Shown here: positions 22,111 through 32,611 of the stretch, piece by piece | Numbering within the stretch: position 1 is the first letter of the stretch | How the letters are laid out: the number at the start of each line of letters is the position of its first letter | Source of the DNA: Amphiura filiformis | Taxonomy: Eukaryota > Echinodermata > Ophiuroidea > Amphilepidida > Amphiuridae | DNA length: 64,000 nt | Assembly: GCF_039555335.1 (NCBI RefSeq) | Contig: NC_092640.1 | Span: 34,652,784-34,716,783, forward strand | Reading direction: 5' to 3' | Program-made: the position numbers and the translations under genes | Notes under the pieces: model-generated | Databases searched by the model: none | Told to the model about the DNA's origin: nothing | The model's input: the letters and a program-made list of their open reading frames with translations, nothing else

Positions 22111-22750
22111 TTTAAGGCTGAACGATTTTTATTCAGATTTTGTAAGCCAAAATGTGTAAAAAAATAGACAAACCCTTCTATTATTCACACATATCAAACA
22201 TGGCAAAAGGATTGAAATACCGACTTGAAACTTTATAGAGATAGGGCCGGTGGAAATAGTACGTGTTGAAATCGGACCATGCTTTTTTAAGATAGGGGGC
22301 CCCCTAATTATTGCAAAATATATAATATTGAAATCTGTGGTGGTGGAATTTAAAACAAAATAACAAAATTCAATAAAGCATGTAAGCAAAACCACATACT
22401 GGTATTGGAAATGTGTTCACAGCTATTATTTGTCGTCTAAGTTTCATTCTTTGTCAGTGGGAGTGGTCTATTACGTAGACACATAATCTGATTGGACAAT
22501 CGCATGATTTTGGGTGTCGTCTATCAGGCTGTAGACGACCCCACGTCATCATGAGTGTTGATAACGCGTAACACTCTCATATAGGTGCGCGTTTATACTC
22601 GCATGCGCTAGCATGCCGCGCAACAAAAGATGTGATGTTGTAAACGAGTTTCGTTCATTTTAGAAAAAGGGGAGTTTTTATGACGGTAACTTAATTTTTG
22701 CTTTGAAAATAGTTTACAGTTATTAAGATAATATTTAACTGACTAAGAAT
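22111..22750. other. Gene-free stretch
   Basis: No gene recognised. 22470-22560 has TAGACGAC and TCGTCTA words related to the fold-back that follows. Confidence 0.4.
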
Positions 22751-22929
22751 GAGAATAAACGATAGGAATTTTTATTTTGACTATCCTCTACCTAAATGAT
22801 AGACGACAGGCAGGTCCAATAATTTTATTGTAGTCTACTCCGGCATCCACTACTCAAAATATTGGACCTGCCTGTCGTCTATCACACGGTAGAGGATAGT
22901 TAAAATAGAAATTCCTATCGTTTATTCTC
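22751..22929. repeat. 179-bp fold-back with ~68-bp arms
   Basis: GAGAATAAACGATAGGAATT...GACGACAGGCAGGTCCAATA is mirrored by TATTGGACCTGCCTGTCGTC...ATTCCTATCGTTTATTCTC around a loop of about 35 bp. Near-perfect arms imply a young fold-back element or inverted duplication. Confidence 0.8.
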
Positions 22930-23007
22930 TAATTAATATACCATTAACCAATATAACTTGAATCTTACAATTTTTTTATAAAAATGAAGAAATATTTTCA
23001 AAAAAAT

Positions 23008-23880
23008 AAAACCGTTTTGCCCCACTATCGGGGCAAAACGGAACCCCCCTATGGGGCAAAACGGCACCCTGGGTGTAAACTTATATCAGCAGTTCCATCG
23101 GTAGGCCCTAGGCCTATTTATATGTATGCCTATATTCAGTTACAATAAAGTGGGCCTACCATCTCTGTGGAGTGAGTGGTTAACGTCTTATAGACCTAGT
23201 AGGCCTATAATATGTATGACCAATATTTGATTAGAAAGAAATATTAAGTAGGCCTACCCATCTCTGTGGAGTAAGTTAACTTTTAATCATTAATTCTATC
23301 TGTAGGCCTAGTTTAATATGCCTATGTTTCAGCGAAGTGTTTACCATGCTCAAGTAGGCCCCTAGATAACGCCTACATTTCCTTGAGTGAAGACGTATTA
23401 TATCCAATTGGGGCAAAACGGAACCCATCTGTGGGGCAAAACGCCAGGGGCAAAACGGAACCCTGTTCCGTTATATGCCCCACACTAGGGGTTTCGTTTT
23501 GCCCCATAACCGATTTTTAGGAATAGGTTGCATGCATAATACATTGTAGCATATAGACCATGCAGTACATACAGCTCAAAGCTAGTACCAATAGTGTTTA
23601 CAATATACACAATTATTTGGGAAAATGATCCGATATTAATGAAGTAAAATTTCCGCACATTAAACATCCACATATCTTACGTCAGACAGGTTGTAATTTT
23701 TTGACTCGATCTTGCTCGGATGTCAGTAGATTGTTTCAGATCAAATTTTTGTTGTAAATCTGCGTGGCTATACTTGTGTTCCTCAATATAATTTGCATAG
23801 ACGACAGTATTGCCAAGGCCTATTTTTCCCTTAGGTCCGTTTTGCCCCGGGGGTCCGTTATGCCATTACTCATAGGGAGA
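23008..23880. repeat. Dispersed GGGGCAAAACGGAACCC cluster
   Basis: The word GGGGCAAAACGG (or its complement) occurs at least eight times in three groups: 23011-23075, 23410-23510 and 23835-23870. Several are arranged as inverted pairs, e.g. CCGTTTTGCCCC-actat-CGGGGCAAAACGG. Between groups, a TAGGCCTA-rich segment with CCATCTCTGTGGAGT appears twice (23160 and 23260). No gene. Confidence 0.6.
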
Positions 23881-24790
23881 TAAACTACTGGGAACCACAC
23901 ACTCTTGAAAACCATGCCCATACGACAGTTTATACTAATTTGACCTCAGATGACCCCTGGTGACCCTATAATTACCTTCCCAAAATTTGGCTCTATATAG
24001 TGACTATAATCCACCACGTGTCATGGCCGTCCTACATTGTTTATTAATTTGACCTCAGATGACCCCTGGTGACCCCGAAATGACCTTCCAAATATTTGGC
24101 TTTAATTGTTGACTGTACCCACCTAGTTTCATGTCAGTCCGAATGTTTTTACTAATTTGACCACTGGTAACCCCGAAATGACCTTCCAAACATTTGACTC
24201 TAAATGTTGACTGTACCCACCAAGTTTCATGCCCGTTCACCAGTTTTACTTATTTGACCTCAGATGACCTCTGGTGACCCCAAAATGACCTTCCAAAAAT
24301 TTAGCTGTACCCACCAAGTTTCATGCCCATACGACAATTTTTACTAATTTGAAATCAGATGACCCCTGGTGACCCCGAAATGACCATCCAAAAATTGTCA
24401 CTAAATGTTATAGTCCTGGCCCTGTCCTACAGACCCGTATACATTTTTCAAAGAGGAAAGTTTGAAAGTTGATTCGGGTAGGGTATGCATAGGTCTTCCA
24501 AATTCTGCTAGGTGGAAAATTCCAAACCCGGGCAAACTCTGTATAATTATGGCCATTTTTCAAAATGAACCAGGGAAACTGACAATAACTCTGAAACTAC
24601 TTGACCTAGAGAGGTGATTGAGGTATCTATCCCACTAAAGCAAGGCTGTCTGATTGAATGAAGGGGGTTTCATGGATGTCTGAGGTCCAGGACACCTGGA
24701 ATCCAAGATGGCCGCCCGTAGCAACCATAATCATCATAATTTATAAGCCAGATGATATGACAATAATTCAGAATCTGCCTGACCTACAAG

Positions 24791-26226
24791 TAGGTATATC
24801 ACCTCAAAAATAAGCGCAGCAGAAAAACGTTATTTAATGTTTCTACATGAATGAGCTTTATTAAAGCATCAAAAATCAAAAAACGGAATTGAAATCGGTC
24901 AATGCATTGTGATGTAGTGTCAATTTTAAGATGCTCGTAAATGGAATTAAAACCTGCCACAAATGGCTATAATGACAAAATTGGCACATTTCGAGATTTT
25001 GAAGGTTTATTTGGACGCTTGCTTGAAAAAGCAGCGTTAATTTAAGTACCACAGGTTAAATGCCTATCTTTCCTAACGTCGTTAAAGAAAACAAAATTTA
25101 AAAATCTATCATTGAATAATTATAATAAATTAACCAAATATACTATTTTAGCAAATTCAGCCAATCTGCAGACAAATTAAAGGTGAAAAAATGACTAAGT
25201 TCAGCTAATTAATATGCAAAATTGATGCCAATAGAAAACCGTACATGATATCAGGGTGTGGTTTTTTTTGCACACATATGTATACAGAGTTATTTCAATT
25301 GATAACAAAAAATACACAAAAAGTAATTAATTATGCAAATTATCTAATTACAGGTAATTATGTATTCATGATATTTTTATGTAAATTAGGCATGAGTAAT
25401 TTTGTGTTTTTTCAATATTTAATGAAAGTCTATTCATTCACCATAAATATGTCAAGTATGAACCTGTTATGATGTTGAATAAAGAAACTGCAGTTAATTA
25501 CGTAAATATAATACAAAACATACAAAGTTTGACATTTTGACGATGTCTGGAATAGAATTTTCATTTTTTTCTGTAAACATGGTATGTGTCACCATTGCTC
25601 AAAGCCAAATCCGAAAAGTAAAAATCATAATTCATTTGCAATGAGACTTTAAATGAACATTTTGTTATCTGGATTAACACGGGTTGACAAATGGTAAACG
25701 GAAAAGCCATCCCCACTGTACCGCGTATACAAAAATAGTATGGCCTTGGACACACACAATGGCTTAGAGCTATTGAGGTTTGGAAAATTACTCCCTAAAA
25801 ATATCTTTGATATAATGTTTTGTTTCAACTAGTTTTCTCGAAGTGTTTCATTCGTTTTCGACGGAAATAATTTACATGCTAAGAAAGATTAGTATTTCAG
25901 CTAAATGGTGGTAGGTCCCTTTATTTCAACAGGCCTATATTTACTGATTTATGAGCGATCTTCAAAAATCCATAAAAACAGGCAGTAGCTCTTAAACAAA
26001 ACAATTTTTAATTTTGAGGGACCCGATGGTAGCCTCGGAAAGGCTTCACACACCATATATTAAAAATTCAAACAATTTGGATAAATGAAGCATACTGAGG
26101 AAATTCATTAATCGACATGGATGTTTTCTAAAATTGGCCAGCTTTGAAGCGCGCTCTTTTCAATTCACTGTTATGCTTGCATGCACAGTGTAGCAGAATT
26201 ATTGTGCAGCCACTGTGACATACCTA
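24791..26226 (+). mobile_element. 1.44-kb TIR element, copy 2, with 7-bp target duplication
   Basis: TAGGTATATCAC...GTGACATACCTA between CTACAAG (24784-24790) and CTACAAG (26227-26233). The host sequence without insertion, CCTGACCTACAAGGGTCATT, is visible in the neighbouring tandem unit at 26398, which confirms the borders. Identity to copy 1 is very high. A 7-bp duplication is uncommon among DNA transposon superfamilies. Confidence 0.9.
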
Positions 26227-27109
26227 CTACAAGGATCATTGAGGTGTCTATCCCCTCTAAATCAAGGCTGGCTGAGTGAATAAAGTGGGTTTCATGGATA
26301 TCAGAGGTCCAGGACACCTAAAATTCAAGATGGCCGACCATAGCAAGCATAAATCATCATAATTAGCCAGGTGAAATGACAATAATTCGGAATCTGCCTG
26401 ACCTACAAGGGTCATTGAGGTGTATATCCCCACTAAATCAAGGCTGGCTGAGTGAATGAAGAGGGTTTCCTGGATGTCTGAGGTCTAGGACACCTGAAAT
26501 CCAAGATGGCCGCCCGTAGCAACCATAATCATCATAATATAAGCCACATGAAATGACAATAATTCGGAATCTGCTTGACCTACAAGGGTCATTGAGGTCT
26601 ATATCCCTACTAAATCAAGACTGTCTACGATGGCCGCCCATAGTAACCATTATAATATTCACATTAACCAGGTGAACTGTATCTTCAATATCTTGGTAAT
26701 TTAATCTAGAAGAGCAATAAGGTGTGTAACTTCGCTAAATCAAGTCACACCAAATCCAGATGACAGTCATAGCAACCACTATAAACCAAATGAAATGTCA
26801 TCAATTAGAACCTATGTACCTAGGCTAAGCTAATATCGAGGCTAGTTTCCATGGTTATCTGAGGTCTTGGACACCTAAAATACAAGATGGCTACCCATAG
26901 CAACCACATACATATTTCCACAGTTATAACTCTTGCAAATGAATTGACTCGGGGTATGATTACATATTTAAGGTATATACAAATACACGAAACATCCACA
27001 AAGCACCAGAGGACCCTCAGGTACATGAAATGTTGCCCACTTAACCAATGTTACGTTATTGATTGTTAATTTTTTTGTTAATGTTACAGGTGAGAAGAGA
27101 TTGACAGAC

Positions 27110-27262
27110 ATGACAGAGGAAAAGGAAGAAAGTACATCTGATGAGATCGATGGACTAAATCTCCTTATTCCTAAGCCTGCTCATGCTCCTCCAGACCCTG
27201 AAAAATGTATCATTATTTTGTCAAAAGAAGAGCAAGAAATCACAGTCACCTCAGAGTGGTGA
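27110..27262 (+). CDS. Possible small exon/ORF in the left arm of the inverted repeat (50 aa)
   Basis: It starts at ATG 27110 and encodes an acidic, proline-containing 50-residue frame (MTEEKEESTSDEIDG..., then NLLIPKPAHAPPDPEK, ending VTSEW). About 24 bp upstream is an acceptor-like tract, GTTAATGTTACAG. The matching frame in the right arm (27787-27924, minus) stays open despite divergence: both indels are multiples of three. I recognise no domain. It could be a duplicated coding exon or a chance frame. Low confidence as an expressed gene. Confidence 0.3.
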   Translation: MTEEKEESTSDEIDGLNLLIPKPAHAPPDPEKCIIILSKEEQEITVTSEW

Positions 27263-27786
27263 AACTGGTTGGAAACGTAACATGTGCGAGCAGTGACGAG
27301 AGGTAGAACTCAAAGATGAAGGTTCTTTGACCTGCATATGATTATACATTCAACTACCATAACATGATTACATATTAAAAGGTATATACAAATACACGAA
27401 ACGTCCACATAGCACCAGAGGAGCCTCAGGTAGATGAGGATCCTTAAACCCACCTCATGCCAGTCCCGCACCCTTGTTTCGTTTACAAGTACCATATCAG
27501 AGCAAAATATCGCACAGTTAATACAAATAGGTTTGGTTTGGCTACTAGGCCCTGGACGGGGAACGACGGTGCTGCGCGTGACTGGCATGAGTTGGGCTTA
27601 AGGACCCTCACCTACCCGAGGTTCCTCTGGTGCTATGTGGACGTTTCGTGTATTTGTATATACCTTTTAATATGTAATCATGTTATGGTAGTTGAATGTA
27701 TAATCAGGTCCAAGAACCTTAAGCTTTTTGTGAACATCGATCATCTTTGAGTTCAGCTACCTCTCGTCACTGCTCGTACACGTTAC

Positions 27787-27924
27787 CTACCAGTTTCGCC
27801 ACTCTGAAGTGACTGTGATTTCTTGCTCTTCTTTTTCAGGGTCTGCAGGAGCATGAGCAGGCTTGGGAATAAGGAGATTAAGTCCATCGATCTCAGATGT
27901 ACTTTCTTCCTGTTCCTCTGTCAT
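27787..27924 (-). CDS. Mirror copy of the small ORF in the right arm (45 aa)
   Basis: Against the left copy it has one codon deleted (GAT), a 21-base in-frame deletion after PDPEK, K-to-Q and P-to-A changes, three synonymous third-base changes, and a read-through of the left stop (TGA to CGA) that adds RNW before TAG. The acceptor-like GTTAATGTTACAG upstream is also kept. The lead upstream of the ATG is broken by TAG in this copy. Confidence 0.3.
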   Translation of the reverse strand: MTEEQEESTSEIDGLNLLIPKPAHAPADPEKEEQEITVTSEWRNW

Positions 27925-29039
27925 GTCTATCAAACTCTACTCACCTGTAACATTAACAAACAAAATTAACAATCAATAACGTAACATTGGTTAAGCGGGC
28001 AACATTTATGTACCTATACCCTGAGTCAAATCATTTGCAAGAGTTATAACTGTGGAAATATGCATGTGGTTGCTATGGGTAGCCATATTATATTTTAAGT
28101 GTCCAAGACCTCAGATAACCATGGAAACTAGCCTTGATTTTCATAGGTACATGTACATAGGTTCTAATTGATGACATTTCATTTGGTTTATAGTGGTTGC
28201 TATGACTGCCATCTGGATTTGGTGTGACTTGATTTAGTTAAGTTAACACACTTTAATTGCTCTTCTAGATTAAATAGTTACCGAGATATTGTCATTTCAC
28301 CTGGTTAATGTGAATATTATATGGTTACTATGGGCGGCCATCTTAGATTGTGGGTTTCCTAGACATCAGACAACCACGACACCCTCTTCATTCAATTAGA
28401 CAGTCTTGGTTTAGTAGGGATATAGACCTCAATGACCCTTGAAGGTCAAGCCGATTCCGAATTATTGTCATTTCATCTGGCTAATATGATGATTATGGTT
28501 GCTTCGTGTATGCGGCCATCTTGGATTTCAGGGGTCCTGGACCTCAGATATCCAGAAAACCCCCTTCATTCACTCAGCCAGCCTTGATTTAGTGGGGATA
28601 GACACCTCAATGACCATTGTAGGTCAGGCAGATTCCGAATTATTGTCAGAGTATCTGACTAATATGATGATTATGGTTGCTACGGGCGGCCATCTTGTAT
28701 TCCAGGTGTCCTGGACCGCAGACATTCATGAAACCCCCTTCATTCAATCAGACAGCCTTGATTTAGTGGGGATAGATACCTCAATCACCCCTCTAGGTCA
28801 AGTAGTTTCAGAGTTATTGTCAGTTTACCTGGTTCATAAGTACATTTTGGCGGCCATTTTGAAAAATGGCCATATACAGAGTTTGCCCGGGTTTGGAATT
28901 TTCCACCTAGTAGAATTTGGAAGACTTATGCATACCCTACTCGAATCAACTTTCAAACTTTCCTCTTTGAAAAATGTATACGGGTCTGTAGGACAGGGCC
29001 TGGACTATTACCTGTACCAACAACATTTCTTGATTGTTA

Positions 29040-30205
29040 CTAATTTGAGCTCAGATGACTCCTGGTGACCCCAAAATGATCAGCTTAAAATTTTGCTCCA
29101 AATGTTTACTGTACCCACTACGTTTCATGGCCGTCCGACAGTGTTTACTAATTTGACCTCAGATAACCCCTGGTGACCCCGAAATGACTTTCCAAAATTA
29201 TTTGACTCCAAATGTTGACTGTACCCGCCAAGTTTCATGCCCATACGACAGTTGTTACTAAATTGACCTCAGGTGACCTTCCAAAATTTAGCTCTAAAGG
29301 TTGACTGTACCCATCAAGTTTCATGCCCATATGACAGTTTTTTACTAATTTAACCTCAGGTGATCCCGAAATGACATTTCAAAAATGTGGCTCTAAATGT
29401 TGACTGTACCCACTAAGTTTCATGTCCATCCAACACTTTTAACTAATTTAACCTCAGATGACCCCTGGTGACCCCGAAATGACCATCTAAAAATTTGGCT
29501 CTAAATATTGACTGTACCCACCAAGTTCCATGCCCGTCCGACAGTTTTTACTAATTTGACCTCTGCTGACCCCGAAATTACAATCCAAAATCTAAATGTT
29601 GAATGTACCAACCAAATTTCATGCCCACAAGAAGGTTATTACAAATTTGAGCTCAGATGACCCCTGGTGACTCCGAAATGCTACTCCTAAAATGTGGCTC
29701 TAAATGTTGACTGTACCCACCAAGTTTCATGCCCGAACGACAGTTGTTACTAACTTGACCTCTGATGACCCTGTAATGACTTCCAAATTTGGCTCTAAAT
29801 GTTGACTGACCCATCAGGTTTCATGCCCATATGACAGTTTTTACTAATTTGACCTCAGATGACCCTGGATGACCTCAGGTGATCCCGAAATGACCTTCCG
29901 AAAATTGATTCTAATTCTTGACTGTACCCACTAATAGTTTCATGCTCATCCAAAAGTTTTAATTAATTTGACCTCAGGTGACCCCAAAATGACCATCCAA
30001 ACATTTGGCTCTAAATATTGACTGTACCCACCAAGTTCCATGCCCGTCCGACAGTTTTTACTAATTTGACCTCTGGTGATCACGAAATGGCCTTCTAACA
30101 AATTTGACTCCAAATGTTGACTGTACCCACTAATAGCTTCATGTTCATCCAACATTTTAATTAATTTGACCCCAGGTGACCCCGAAATGACCATCCAAAA
30201 ATGTA
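29040..30205. repeat. TGACCTCAGATGACCCCTGG tandem array, ~100-bp period
   Basis: About eleven diverged units contain ACTAATTTGACCTCAGATGA, CCTGGTGACCCCGAAATGAC, GGCTCTAAATGTTGACTGTA and CACCAAGTTTCATGCCC. The mirror array, about five units, is at 23935-24410 in the same reading orientation of the unit relative to the outside. No gene. Confidence 0.85.
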
Positions 30206-30206
30206 T

Positions 30207-30866
30207 ATACCGTTGTCAAAATACCACGTACTTTAGTACAGTAATAACGCCCTCTGTTTGTCATAATTACGTATTTTCAACGTAGTGAAGAAATATTTGA
30301 GGTAATACGCGACCCCATAGAATATAAAAAGCAGAATATTGATAATATTGCTAAGACAATATTGTTCAAGGTTGCCCCGCAGGCTTATAAAGAAACAATG
30401 TTGCTCCAAAAACAATAGCAAACAAGCTTAAACTATAAATTAGCCCCCGATAGAGGGCAGGACCTGAACAATGAGGGAAATTATGGGGTAAAAAAGTGTA
30501 AAAGTAGGCCTATGAAATGGGTGACGAGCTGTCCGTAAATATAACAGAATTTTCGTTATCAGTTCGTCATCCTTAAGGTTACTCTTGCTTTCTTGCCCTG
30601 CCGGGCCCTTATATTGGGGTCCCACTTGGAGTGTTTAGTCGTCGTATGGGAGTCTCCGGCCTCAGGCTTGCCGGCCTTGCGGCCTTGATGTTTTTGGTTG
30701 ATACTCAGTCTGGGCCCCAGCATCAACAAACAACAATGAGTAACCTTAAAGGTGACGGGCTGTCTCTAACTAACGTTGAAAATACGTTTTAAAGTGAATT
30801 ATGACCAACAGAAGGCGCTATTAAGTACTAAAGGTACTAAAGTACGTGGTATTTTGACAATGGGAT
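30207..30866. mobile_element. 660-bp MITE with TTGTCAAAATACCACGTAC ends
   Basis: The left end CCGTTGTCAAAATACCACGT and right end ACGTGGTATTTTGACAATGG are inverted and extend through CTTTAGTAC and TTCAACG. TA dinucleotides flank both ends. It lies exactly at the outer end of the right inverted-repeat arm. Inside it holds a CCTTGCGGCCTTGATG block shared with 42297-42405. Confidence 0.7.
30587..30697 (+). repeat. ~110-bp GGCCTTGCGGCCTTGATGTTTTT repeat, member 1
   Basis: CTTTCTTGCCCTGCCGGGCC, then TATATTGGGG, CACTTGGAGTGTTTAGTCGT, CGTATGGGAGTC and GGCCTTGCGGCCTTGATG. It matches 42297-42405 over its length and the ends of 43450-43505 (minus). The TATA-like word followed by a conserved body would fit a short transcription unit, but no RNA family is recognised. 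Confidence 0.55.
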
Positions 30867-31113
30867 ACACCGTGACCATACGTATGCTAGCATACAGCAT
30901 ACTCTTCCAAGCACGGTCTTCACAATACACTTCGTATTGTCACAGTGTTTTCCATGTACAATATGTGTGTATTGGGTCCTCCAGATACATGTACTTCAAA
31001 TTCGCCCATACCCCATGCCTTAATATTATTTTTTATAGTGATATTAAAATTCTAACATCTTCCCTGTGTGATGTGCCTTGAGTCATTTATTTTGAACAGT
31101 TATTTTTTTAAAA

Positions 31114-31230
31114 ATCTATCGTCTCATATAACACGGGCGACATCATTATTTTAAGTAAAACAACGAGACGAAGCCGAGTTGTTTTACGCCAAAAATAATG
31201 ATGTCGCCCGTGTTATATGAGACGATAGAT
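31114..31230. repeat. 117-bp perfect fold-back
   Basis: ATCTATCGTCTCATATAACA...CATCATTATTTT is mirrored exactly at 31190-31230. The inner part AAAACAAC-gagacgaagccga-GTTGTTTT is a second hairpin. Near 31427-31468 CCCGTGTGATATGGTGTCAT also folds against ATATCGCACGGG. It is probably a fold-back element. Confidence 0.8.
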
Positions 31231-32020
31231 GCACGACAGCGGCTAAAAACAATACCTTTATTCTCATTCTTAAACACTTCAATTCAAATAAAAATATCAT
31301 ACAAATTGTAATCAAATTAAATCTTACATTTTGCAAGGAATTACCTATTGCTTAAAATCGATCAGTCCCGTTGTTGCTGGTTGCCGATTGGTCCAAATAG
31401 CGAGTACGCGTATCGCGTTGACGCACACGCGCTGTCCCGTGTGATATGGTGTCATATCGCACGGGTAAAGCTGGATAAGAACCAATAAGATTTCAGGAAC
31501 GTTCTCAAGTGTTTAAGAATGGCAAATTGTATCAAGAAAGTGGTGGTAGCCTCTAATATGTTGGTTTTCTATGTACCTTCAAAGAGAAGTGAACCAGTAA
31601 TTTTGCGTTTTGCATGTTGCCAATAATGGGCTATTAATACAGCAATAAATTCGAGTAAACAAAAGTACTCATCTACTACAAGGGGATAATAGTCTTCTGT
31701 CGACTTGCTGGAGTCTGATTTATAAAACAACATATCTATCAACAAAATGGACCAGCGCAGGAAAAAAACCTGTTTCCTGGATGAGTGTTTGGTGAAAACA
31801 GCACCATTTTGGAAAATGAATGGGCAGGAGGAGCCTGATGGTCTGGTCACACACTGCGAGCGCGAGCCGTGCGAGGATCTTATACGCAAAGAATATGTAA
31901 ATAATTATTCAAGTCTACAGTGGACCTCGCTGAACAGTGATCTTGCCATACAAGTTTGAATCAGGGTTATACATCAGTCGTTCGGAACATTGAGTGCAAC
32001 AGAACTGTGCAACATTTATA
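31231..32020. other. Gene-free stretch
   Basis: An imperfect inverted pair TTCTCATTCTTAAACACTT (31260) and CAAGTGTTTAAGAATGG (31507) may mark a further small element. The 70-codon frame at 31747 has no recognised motif. Confidence 0.4.
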
Positions 32021-32331
32021 GGTTAATGAACGCGTATTACTTGTTGGGAGTGAAATTAGACAACATAATGCACGCGCATTGATGTTGATGCGGCTAATGC
32101 ACGAGTCCCGAAGAGGCGAGTGCATTAGATGTTGATGTTGATGCGGCTGATGTTGATGCTGATGTTGATGTTAATTCTGATGTTGATGCTGATGTTGATG
32201 TTGATGCGCTGATGTTGATGCGGCTAATGCACGAGCCCCGAAGGGGCGAGTGCATTAGACGCATCTACATCAGCACAAGTGCATTATTTTGTCTAATTTC
32301 TCGAGCAACAATTAATACGCGTTCATTAACC
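32021..32331. mobile_element. 311-bp TIR element with GATGTT hexamer core
   Basis: GGTTAATGAACGCGTATTA and TAATACGCGTTCATTAACC are exact inverted ends, continued by GAAATTAGACAA and TTGTCTAATTTC. The core (about 32080-32220) is a GATGTT/GATGCT simple repeat flanked on each side by the hairpin CTAATGCACGAG-ccccgaagggg-CGAGTGCATTAG or a near copy. Confidence 0.75.
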
Positions 32332-32611
32332 AAAAACACGTGATTTTTGCTGTTTTTATAAAAAAAATATCACTAAAAATATTGGAAAAAAGAACCAAAT
32401 ATAAATGCATCAACCCGCCCAAAAATCAAGCCTACGCGACGAGAACGCGTGTGCAAGCACAGCGCGTAGTACGCGGAGTGCACAATATACACAATCAATG
32501 CATGGTTTGGATTTTTCTTACGATTGCTATGATTGGCTTGCGCTATCTAAGAGTGTATGAAAACTTTGTAATCAATTTGAAGAAGACTGCCGGATAAGTA
32601 GTAATTATTAG

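Larger units (their letters stand above)
23894..30205. repeat. 6.3-kb imperfect inverted repeat (axis near 27535)
   Basis: The order of blocks on the left (TGACC array; TCCTGGCCCTGTCCTACAGA; CCAAGATGGCCGCCCGTAGC units; CATAGCAACCAC units; exon-like ORF; GGTATATACAAATACACGAA; CTCATGCCAGTC) is mirrored on the right back to the TGACC array. Similarity by eye is 80-90%. The left arm carries the 1.44-kb insert at 24791-26226 that the right arm lacks. The unique centre is about 27470-27590. No transposase is visible. It could be a giant fold-back element or a segmental inverted duplication. Confidence 0.85.

Noticed and set aside
28499-29068. 189-codon + ORF, one of the longest outside the LINE
   Set aside because: It runs through tandem units of the inverted repeat; its two halves repeat the same peptide and no domain or splice context is present.
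31747-31959. 70-codon + ORF with several cysteines
   Set aside because: No signal peptide, no splice evidence, no repeat of the frame elsewhere; likely chance.
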